A stretch of DNA of 64,000 bases. It comes from Dactylorhiza incarnata. Taxonomy: Eukaryota; Streptophyta; Magnoliopsida; Asparagales; Orchidaceae. Made by a program: the position numbers and the translations under genes. Where the stretch lies: the NCBI GenBank assembly GCA_033032865.1, contig JAWHQI010000005.1, forward strand, positions 7,588,001-7,652,000. The letters run 5' to 3'. The notes beneath the pieces were generated by a model. That model was not told the DNA's origin, made no database searches, and saw only the letters and a program-made list of their open reading frames with translations. This document shows, piece after piece, positions 55,683 through 64,000 of this stretch; within the stretch, counting starts at the first letter, position 1; each line of letters begins with the position of its first letter.

Positions 55683-56454
55683 TTGTCTTGTCGGGACACT
55701 CTCCACACATGAATTCCGGCATTCACGGGATAGCCAGCCGACCACAAAGACCAAATCACACCTTCGCACATCACTGGGCATCACACACCTCATTACACGC
55801 ACATTATTCTCCCCGCCCAAAACCCAACATTCGTTAATATACGAACCTACAAGGGCATCACGATGACGAATTCACCGTATTTGGATTTCTAGCAAAACCC
55901 CTAAAATGCGCGTCAATCAACATCACCGAATCGGACCAACTGTCGTGAATCCGGCTTCAACCACAATGCCAAATCCACTAACGGAGCGGATTTCTAGTGC
56001 AAATCATGTCGGGGACGGACTCAATCAACCCGAAGGTTCCTCTTGAACCAAGGCGACCCGGATCCCTCTCACTCGACGGATCCGGTGCCAAAATGCAGCA
56101 AAATAGAGAGAAAAAGGGATGTCATGCACACATCCTAAAAACCGGGAGGAGAAATGTTGTTACCTTTTGAGATTTCCTCCTAGCCATGGGAAACTTGAAA
56201 AAGAATGGAGGAGAAGAAGCGCCTCGACGTCCCCTACGCGCTGCCGGTCTCGGATCGGCGAACGGAGCTCTGAAGCTCCAACAATGGCGGGATCTAAGCT
56301 CTCTTCCTCCTCCAAGCCCCTTCTCTCTCTCAACCCTCAAAACCCACGATGGAAAGAAAATGAAGAGGGAAAACCCTCTCAGCCCTACTTAGGGTTCTCC
56401 CATGAGCCCCTCACAGCCGTCCGATCAAGATCTAAACCAAACAGACGCCCAGAT

Positions 56455-56612
56455 TTCGCTATTTACGAATCTGTTTCCGTCAGTTTGCGAACGCACGGTC
56501 GAACGCACGACCATGCGTAAAACGCACGAAAAACTCGGAACACCATTTTCCCAGCCGCAGAGCACGCACGGGCGGATCAATCGTGCGTCAAGAAAAACGC
56601 ACGATCGTGCGT
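56455..56612 (-). promoter_or_regulatory. F words and TATA-like box
   Basis: ACGCACG/CGTGCGT words, including the perfect 16-base palindrome ACGCACGATCGTGCGT (56597-56612; one base changed in the other LTR at 63468-63483), plus copies from about 56490. On the minus strand a weak TATA-like TAAATAG lies about 25 bases beyond the last word. The core promoter call is tentative; the word cluster is clear. Confidence 0.55.
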
Positions 56613-56701
56613 TAAGAAAAATCTGCCATTATGGCGGTTTTTGGCGAAGAAGACCTAACGCGCGACGTTAACTCTAAGATCAGTAAAACTGGGGTGTTAC
56701 A

Positions 56702-56722
56702 ACTTCACCCCCCTTAAAATAA
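56702..56722 (-). promoter_or_regulatory. Polypurine tract of element F
   Basis: Minus strand reads TTTTAAGGGGGGTGAAGT directly before the 3' LTR. Confidence 0.8.
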
Positions 56723-56738
56723 TTTCGTCCTCGAAATT

Positions 56739-58178
56739 TCAAAACTTAAATAGAAAACTGCGATGCATACCTGATGCAAAAAGTTCCGGGAAGTCCTCCC
56801 GCATCCCTTGCTCACGCTCCCAAGAGAATTCATCTCGCCCGCAATTGTCCCATCGCACCTTTACAAGCCTGGCTTCCTTGTTACGCAACTGCCGGACTTC
56901 CGAGTCCTCCACGTAGATCGGATGAACCTTCGTCCTCAGATCCTCCATCACCGGCACTGCCACCGCTTCAACCACGATGCTTGGCTCTACCAAAGCTTTC
57001 CTCAGTACAGATACATGGAAAACATCATGTAATCCACTCAGCTCAGTGGATAGAGCCAAACGATAGGCTACTTCGCCTATACGCTCCGTAACCTCGAACG
57101 GACCCAAATATCTCGGACTCAACTTCTTGAGTCGTCGCACACGCGAAACGCCCTTGAACGGCTTGATCTTCAAGTAGACCATGCCGCCCACTGCAAACTC
57201 CACATTTCTATGGCGCGCGTTAAAATACTTCGCTTGCCTATCCTGAGAAACCTTCATGCGCTCCTGAATCGTCCGCACGATCTCGCAAGCATCCGCCACC
57301 ACTTGCTTTCCCAAAAGCTTAGTGTCTCCCTCCTCTGCCCAAGACATCGACGTTTGACACCTCCTTCCATACAATGCTTCGTATGGCGCCATCTTGATAC
57401 TTGCCTGGAAGCTATTATTATAAGCGAACTCCACCATGAAAAGGTGGTCTTCCCAACTCCTACCAAAGTCAAGAGCATACATCCTCAACATATCCTCCAA
57501 TGTACGGTTCGTTCGCTCCGTCTGACCATCGGTCTGCGGATGGAACGCGATACTAAACTTGAGTTTGGTGCCTAAACTTTTCTGCACTAACCTCCAGTCC
57601 TTCGACGTGAACTGCCCATCGCGATCACTGACAATGCTCTTAAGAATCCCGTGCAACCGCACAATATTTCGAACATAAAGCTCCACGAGCTTCTCCGCGC
57701 CATCGCCCTTCTGATTCGGAATGAAGTGAGCCACCTTGGTCAGACGATCCACTATCACCCAAATCGCATTGTTACCCTGCTACGATCGAGGCAAACCATG
57801 CACAAAATCCATGGAGATATCGTCGAATTTCTATTCGGGGATAGGAAGAGGCTTCAAGAACCCGTCGGGCCTTTGGCACTCAGCCTTCACTAAAGCACAA
57901 GTCTGACACCAGCTTACATACTCAGCTACGTCCCGCTTCATCCCAGGCCACCAAAAGGATTTCTTCATATCCGAGTACATCTTTGTACTACCTGGATGAA
58001 TGGAGTACTTCGTAAAGTGAGCCTCAAACATCAACTCCTCGCGGAGCTTGCCAAAATGCGGAACACAAACCCTTCCGTTTCTTTTCAAAATCCCACCGAC
58101 CATCTCCAAAGCACTGTCTTCGCTTTGCTGAGCTTCCAACACCAACTGTTGGCACTCTTCGTCTGCACTAGTCGCCTC
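56739..58178 (-). pseudogene. pol: Gypsy integrase with chromodomain (element F)
   Basis: Minus strand. Zinc-finger part (HFGKLREELMFEAH, FWWPGMKRDVA, CQTCALVKAEC), catalytic core (MIVDRLTKVAHFIP, SDRDGQFTSKDW, HPQTDGQTERTNRTLED), C-terminal GPFEVTERIGEVAYRLAL with LHDVFHVSVLRK, and a chromodomain-like end (VRQLRNKEARLVKVRWD to FSWERE, MREDFPELF). The D, D and E residues are visible. In-frame stops after LPIPE (57828-57830) and near 57780 interrupt the core. The chromodomain, which is thought to steer insertion to modified histones, places it in the chromoviruses; overall pattern fits Tekay. Confidence 0.88.
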
Positions 58179-60175
58179 TCAGATTCGATCTGTTATATCA
58201 CACTGCATTTCAATCCAGTTCAACCGAGCCACGCTAGACTCACCTCTAGCCACACAAGCAATGTCAAGAGACTCCAAGTCTCGCACCAAACGCTCGTCAT
58301 GCGCCTCAATCCAATTATCTTGCCCGGAGTACTTACTACTCAAGGCATCCGCCACCACGTTGGCTTTACCTGGCGTATACTGAATCTCCACATCGTAGTC
58401 CCCAAGGAACTCGACCCACCTACGTTGCCGCATATTCAGATCCTTTTGGTCTAGGAGATACCTCAGGCTTTTGTGATCCGTGAAGATCTCCACCTTTGCA
58501 CCATATACGTAGTGCCGCCACAATTTTAACGCAAAGATTACCGCCGCCAACTCCAGATCATGGACGGGGTAATTCCTCTCATGAGTCTTTAACTGCCTTG
58601 ACCCATAAGCTATCACATTGCCGTGCTGCACCCGCACGCAACCCAAACCGCAACCTGATGCGTCACTGAAAATCTGAAATCCTTCCGTTCCACTAGGAAG
58701 ACTAAGGATTGGAGCAGACACCAACCTTTCCTTCAAATTCTCAAATGCACGGGCACACTCCGGCGTCCATACGAACTTTTGGTCCTTGCGAGTAAGAGTG
58801 GTGAGGGGCAATGCCACCCGCGAGAAGTTCTCCACGAACCTTCTGTAATAACCGGCTAGTCCAAGGAAACTCCGGACTTCCGCCACGGTTCTCAAAACAG
58901 GCCAATCTCTAATGGCTTCAATCTTCGCTGGATCTAACGCCACCCCATCTCCACTGATCATGTGACCCAAAAATGCCACCTTCTCGATCCAAAACTCGCA
59001 CTTCGAGAACTTAGCATAAAGCTGGTTCTCCCTTAGAGTCTGCAATACTAGCCTCAAGTGCGACTCATGCTCCGCTTCCGATTTCGAATATACCAAGATA
59101 TCATCTATGAACACCACCACAAACGAATCCAAAAACGGTCGAAAAACCCTGTTCATCAAATCCATGAACACAGATGGCGCATTTGTTAGTCCGAACGGCA
59201 TCACCGAAAACTCATAGTGGCCATACCGAGTCCCAAACGTTGTCTTAGCAATGTCCTCTTCTCGAATCTTCAACTGGTAGTACCCCAACTTCAAGTCCAA
59301 CTTGGAGTACACCACCGACCCCACTAACTGGTCAAACAAATCATCGATTCGGGGAATCGGATATTTATTCTTGACGGTCAACTTATTTAGCTCATGGTAG
59401 TCAATACACAACTGCATACCTCCGTCCTTTTTCTTTACGAACAATACTAGCGCGCTCCACGGCGAAGAGCTGGGCCTAATGTACCCTTGCTCTAACAATT
59501 CTTGCAACTGAACCTTAAGCTCGGCCAGCTCCTTCGGTGCCATCCTAAACGGAGGACGCGACACCAGCCTCGCACCCGGTACCAATTCTATCGAAAAATC
59601 GATTTCACGTTGAGGAGGTGCTCTCGGAAGCTCCTCGGGGAATACATCCTCAAAATCTTCCACCACTGGAACATCTCCAATAGCCAACCTTGTGGAGTGA
59701 GTCTCCAACAAAGATATAAACGCCTCGCCTCCTTGGTTTACCGCACGCCTCACTTGCATGGCGGAAATCAGGGAGCCAGCCCCTCCGCTTAGGCCTTCAA
59801 ACTTGACCTCTGCTTTACCCTCGCCTCTCAGGGTTACCACCTTCAACTGGCAGTCGATACTAGCTCGCTGCTCCGCAAGCCAGTCCATCCCTAAGATAAC
59901 GTCAAATTCTACCAGTGGCAGAATCGCTGCTACCAACTCGAAATCGCGATCGCAAATTTGTAACACAATGCGTCATTTCCTCACGGTGGTCATGAAAGAC
60001 CCATTCGGCATGCGCACGCTCAACTCCACCTTTGCCTCGATGGACTCAGCGCCAATCCTGCGGATAAAGCTTTCCGCGAGAAAAGAGTGTGATGCTCCCG
60101 TGTCGAACAACACTCGAGAGGGGTAGCCCGAAACCTAACCACATGCATAACAAACATAAAAGTCCGCAAACTACA
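58179..60175 (-). pseudogene. pol: Gypsy protease, RT and RNase H (element F)
   Basis: Minus strand. Protease with FDTGASHSF (around 60095-60125) and [16 protein letters not shown], separated from gag by a frame change near 60176, with a TGA around 59976. RT is open from 59966: [49 protein letters not shown]. RNase [52 protein letters not shown]. Ends at a TGA at 58179-58181, in a context that suggests CGA to TGA; the same frame goes on as integrase. Catalytic FIDD-type motif is present. Confidence 0.9.
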
Positions 60176-61376
60176 TTACCGTAACAAACGAAAACTTAAA
60201 CTTTTCGTACCTGTCACCACATCGGGTTGACGAATCGCTTCCTGCTGCCCAAGATTATACGCTCTAGGCTGCACCGGAGGGAACCGCGAAGCACTAGACT
60301 CTGCCGCCTTCCCTTTCTCCACAACGCTAGGGCCGGAACACACCGATTGTTCCTGCCTCGGCTCTGGCTCAGCTCCTCCCTCGGTACAAAACCGACTTAT
60401 GTGACCCACCTTGCCACACTTGAAACAAGTAAACGGACCTTTGGAGCGAAAGTCTCCCGAAGGTGCGCCACTTCTCTCCCCAGGCCCACTAGGACGAGGC
60501 TTCTTCTTCCATCGGTTGCCCTTCCACTGAGGCTGAGATTGAGAAGGCTTTCCTTCTCCCTGCTTTGCCGCAAAACCCTTTCGCCGCTGGGTTCGCTCCA
60601 GGTCGCTTTCTAATGCGCGAGCGGCTTCGACCAACTTATTAAATCCTGCGCTCTTTAAGGCTATCAACAGCTGCCTTAAATTCTCTCTTAGGCCTTGATA
60701 GAAGAGATTGTCCCTCTCTTCATCGTCTGCCATAGTCGTTCCCGCATAACGACCCAACCGAGTGAACTCCTGCAGTTACTCATCCACTGTCTTCTCCCGC
60801 TGCACCAAATGCAAGAATTGCCGCTGCAGTGCTAACCTCATCGACGACGGAATATAACGCTTGAGGAACGCATTCCCAAACTCCTCCATGGACGGTACGC
60901 GCCCAAAGAAATGGCGACCACTGTGATTCACCCACCACAACTTCGCATCGCCCTCTAACATGAAGCTCGAGAAGTGGGACTGCCTCTCCGCCGGGGTCTC
61001 TGTTGCCTTCAAAAGTTCCTGGATCCTCGAAAGCCAATCTTCGGCATCCATTGGAGTGCCAACTCCCTTGAATGTCGGAGGATGGAAACTCAAGAAGTAC
61101 TTCATAAATCGATCGCACATCCCATAAGCTCTCTCCGCTAAAGACTCTGCTTGCCTCACTCCAACCTCCGGTGTATCTGGTGTAGCAGCCGGAGTAACAG
61201 GAGTCGTAACCTGCACCACCGGCGTCGGAACCTGTGGCATCGCCGCAGCTTGAGCCGCTATCATTGCTTCCGCTAGCATGCGACAGAAAATCAGTCGGGG
61301 ACATGCCCATATTCATGAGGCCCGGAGCAGTAGCACTGCTTCCCGAAGGCTCCTCTTGCCTTCTCGATGTCCCCAC
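60176..61376 (-). pseudogene. gag: Gypsy gag of element F
   Basis: Minus strand, start at about 61376 (MGTSRRQEEPSGSS). A frame change near 61275 leads into the frame with RAYGMCDRFMKYFLSFHPPTFKG, AEDWLSRIQELLKATE, AKLWWVNH, FLKRYIPSSMR: the retrotransposon-gag domain. TAA at 60776-60778 interrupts the C-terminal part of the domain; then come LGRYAGTTMADDEERD, a basic stretch, and the zinc knuckle CFKCGKVGHISRFC (near 60370-60420). The size fits chromovirus gag. Confidence 0.88.
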
Positions 61377-61531
61377 ATCGTCGCCAACATCCTAGCATAA
61401 GCAAGGAAATAAACTCATCAAGTTCTATTCGCAAGACTCGAATGCAGGGATACTCATGATCCCGCACAACACTCATATGTGGACAACCTCTTTACGCGAT
61501 CTGAATACACTAGACCTCGCAAGAATACTAA

Positions 61532-61547
61532 CCTTGCTTTGATACCA
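61532..61547 (-). promoter_or_regulatory. Primer-binding site of F (tRNA-Met type)
   Basis: Minus strand reads TGGTATCAAAGCAAGG three bases after the LTR end, close to the initiator tRNA-Met complement with one base changed. Confidence 0.8.
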
Positions 61548-61550
61548 AAT

Positions 61551-63572
61551 TGTAACACCTCCCATGTAATGACTATATAATATAGGTCCGGCCGGGACCC
61601 CACAGCATATAACCGCCACAGTTTCAGTATTAAAAGATGATATAACTACCCAACTCAAAACTCAGATAACACAGCGGAAACAAAACTAAGAAACACAGAG
61701 ATTGTCCACAACTACATAGGAGTAAAACCGACATTAATGCCTTACAAAACCAGTGTCCAAATCATCAAACATTCACCACAATCATGAAATCCCCAAAAGG
61801 AAAAAAATTAGCTCTCTTAAGCTACCTCGGCATGCAAGCCGGAAACAAGAAAAAACAAGTACAGGAATATAGGAAAGCAAAATAAACACTTCATGAGGCT
61901 TTATGCCTTTTTGGCCTGCGAGCTGGTTCCGGCCAGCGATCCTTGGCCTGCATCCAAATCACAAAGAGCGGTAAACGAGGGTCAGCTATGGCTGACCATA
62001 AACAGTGTAACAACACCCCTCCTCCCGGCCATCCTAGCAGACCCCGGGGAACTACATCACCCTGCAAGTCAGCACTTCGTATGCACATGTATATAAAGAA
62101 AAGCAACATAAACAACATGCATGAGTGTCACAACCATCATTCACGTTTCTATGTTGAGCAAGTAATAAAAGGGGCCTACAAATGCAATATGAATGCAACC
62201 CGGGTTTCACCCAAGGCACCCTACAGCGTATGAATCTAACACATCATCATACATCAATAACACAACCACGGGGTACTCGACATTTCCCCCAAAGGGCATC
62301 GTAGCCCAAGGCCAAGAACTCACGCTGTGACCCACCGCACCTGGCCCACCATGCCATCGGGCTTGTCAAACAGCTCACATGTTCTTGCCGCCAACATTGC
62401 GCACAACACAGCCACGGGGTACTCAACACTTCCCCCAAAGGGCATCGTAGCCCAAGGCCAAGATCTCACGTTGTGACCCACCGCGCCTGGCCCACCATGC
62501 CATCGGGCTTGTCAGACAGCTCACTTGCTCTTGCCGCCAACACCGAAGGGACTTGTCTTGCTGGGACACTCTCCACACATGAATTCCGGCATTCACGGGA
62601 TAGCCAGCCGACCACAAAGACCAAATCACACCTTCGCACATCACTAGGCATCACACACCTCATTACACACACATTATTCTCCCCGCCCAAAACCCAGCAT
62701 TCGTTAATATACGAACCTACAAGGGCATCATGACGACGAATTCGCCGCATTCGGATTTCTAGCAAAACCTCTAAAATGCGCGTCAATCAACATCACCGAA
62801 TCGGACCAACGGTCGCGAATCCGGCTTCAACCACAATGCCTAATCCACTAACGGAGCGGATTTCTAGTGCAAATTATGTCGGGGACGGACTCAATCAACT
62901 CGAAGGTTCCTCTTGAACCAAGGCGACCCGGATCCCTCTCACTCGACGGATCCGGTGCCAAAATGCAGCAAAATAGAGAGAAAAAGGGATGTCATGCACA
63001 CATCCAAAAGACCGGGAGGATAAATGTCGTTACCTTTTGATATTTCCTCCTAGCCATGGGAAACTTGAAAAAGAATGGAGGAGAAGAAGCGCCTCGATGT
63101 CCCCTACGCGTTGCCGGTCTCGGATCGGCGAACGGAGCTCCGAAGCTCCAACAATGGCGGGATCTAAGCTCTCTTCCTCCTCCAAGGCCCTTCTCTCTCT
63201 CAACCCTCAAAACCCACGATGGAAAGAAAATGAAGAGGGAAAACCCTCTCAGCCCTACTTAGGGTTCTCCCACGAGCCCCTCACAGCCGTCCGATCAAGA
63301 TCTAAACCAAACGGACGCCCAGATTTCGCTGTTTACGAATCTGTTTCCGTCAATTTGCGAACGCACGGTCGAACGCACGACCGTGCGTAAAACGCATGAA
63401 CAAACTCGGAACACCATTTTCCCAGTCGTAGAGCACGCACGGGCGGATCGATCGTGCGTCAAGAAAAACGCACGAACGTGCGTTAAGAAAAATCTGCCAT
63501 TATGGCGGTTTTTGGCGAAGAAGACCTAACGCGCGACGTTAACTCTCAGATCAGCAAAACTGGGGTGTTACA
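61551..63572 (-). repeat. 5' LTR of element F
   Basis: Same boundaries and layout as 54681-56701: tandem pair at 62261-62552, words at about 63360-63483. Differences from the other LTR are scattered, mostly transitions. Confidence 0.92.
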
Positions 63573-64000
63573 CCGCGCACTGCCGGCTCGAACGCATTCG
63601 CTCTTCTCCGCCGCGGTAGGTCACGACACCGTCAGGGCCTGTCCCTCTCACGGTCGTCAATGGTTCGAACGCATACGCTCTTCATCGCCATTCAGGGGCC
63701 AGTCCCCCTGACCGCGCACTGCCGGCTCGAACACATTCGCTCTTCTCCGCCGCAGTTGGTCACGACACCATCAGGGCCTGCCCCTCTCACGGTCGCCAAT
63801 GGTTTGAATGCATCGCTCTTCACCGCCATTCTGGGGCCAGCCCCCCGGACTGTGCACTGCCAGCTCGAACGCATTCGCTCTTCTCCACCGCAGTAGGTCA
63901 CGGCGCCGTCAGGGCCTGCCCCCTCGCGGTCGCCAACGGTTTGAACGCATACACTCTTTACCGCCACTCTGAAGTCAGTCCCCCTGACCGTGCACTGCCG
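63573..64000 (+). repeat. 139-bp tandem array of element T, continued
   Basis: Unit starts at 63573, 63712, 63850 and 63988, each with CGCACTGCC.GCTCGAAC, TTCGCTCTTCTCC, GGTCACG.C.CC and a GCCATTC.GGGGCCAG end; period 138-139. It continues the array of 54536-54680 and runs off the window. Tandem repeats in the 3' non-coding region are usual in Tat-type elements. Short frames here are products of the repeat. Confidence 0.85.

Larger units (their letters stand above)
54681..56701 (-). repeat. 3' LTR of element F
   Basis: Plus strand starts TGTAACACCTCC and ends GGGGTGTTACA. A 146-bp tandem duplication lies at 55391-55682, and the word cluster with a TATA-like box at 56455-56612. The other LTR (61551-63572) matches with a few percent of differences by eye. 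Confidence 0.92.
54681..63572 (-). mobile_element. Ty3/Gypsy chromodomain (Tekay-type) element F, complete structure
   Basis: 8,892 bp, minus strand, with two LTRs of about 2,021 bp. Flanks are CCGCA (54676-54680) and CCGCG (63573-63577), a TSD with one difference. Interior order on the minus strand: PBS, gag with zinc knuckle, protease, RT, RNase H, integrase, chromodomain, polypurine tract. All genes have stops or frame changes. Confidence 0.93.

Noticed and set aside
56119..56520. 133-codon frame in the F LTR and its copy at 62989-63390
   Set aside because: Antisense to the F LTR leader region, no domain; present only because both LTRs match.

Overview
The window is flowering-plant nuclear DNA made almost entirely of nested LTR retrotransposons. 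I see no host gene, rRNA, tRNA or CRISPR array. The lineages are Ty1/Copia of the Sirevirus (SIRE/Maximus) type, and Ty3/Gypsy of the Athila, Tat and Tekay (chromodomain) types. This mix points to a large, repeat-rich plant genome; I cannot name the species.

Layout, left to right. 1-247: end of a Copia LTR of family B, inserted in a minus-strand family-B element (A, 248-3304). 3305-10454: minus-strand Copia element D with an antisense gene on the plus strand, truncated inside integrase. 10455-20975: Athila-type family E, arranged as a 3' fragment (E1), a shared LTR, a complete interior that lacks RT and integrase (E2), and a broken second LTR. 20976-23698: two Gypsy scraps. 23699-25097: LTR and 3' end of Copia G (minus). 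25098-37032: Copia B (plus), decayed and without matching target-site duplications. 37033-54116: X, a minus-strand non-coding LARD-like element with 2.7-kb LTRs, one of which holds Copia C (40097-51557, plus, 1,393-bp LTRs, TSD GTTTT). 54117-54680 and 63573-64000: end of a Tat-type element T with a 139-bp tandem array, into which Tekay-type F (54681-63572, minus) inserted.

The most interesting signal cuts across these elements. Every LTR family with a visible promoter region (B, C, D, E, F, G, X) carries its own short, CpG-containing, mostly palindromic word, repeated many times. In C, D, E, F, G and X the words lie just upstream of a TATA-like box on the element's own strand. In B, C, D and E the same family word is repeated in front of a second TATA-like box that precedes an extra, non-gag-pol gene. 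In D that gene is antisense, and the two-word module and its 8-bp gap to TATA are the same at the LTR and at the antisense promoter. The extra proteins look related across Copia and Gypsy. I infer a shared module, a family-specific word plus an extra gene under the same control, possibly comparable to the sequence-specific anti-silencing factors of VANDAL DNA transposons. Palindromes in maize Sirevirus LTR promoters have been described; the duplication at the extra gene and the occurrence in Gypsy families are what I would check first.

Most reading frames are broken by single stops or small indels, several at CGA or TGG codons. C is the best preserved, with an uninterrupted gag. Nothing here is a cellular operon: each element encodes capsid, protease, integrase, reverse transcriptase and RNase H for its own copying, plus the extra protein.
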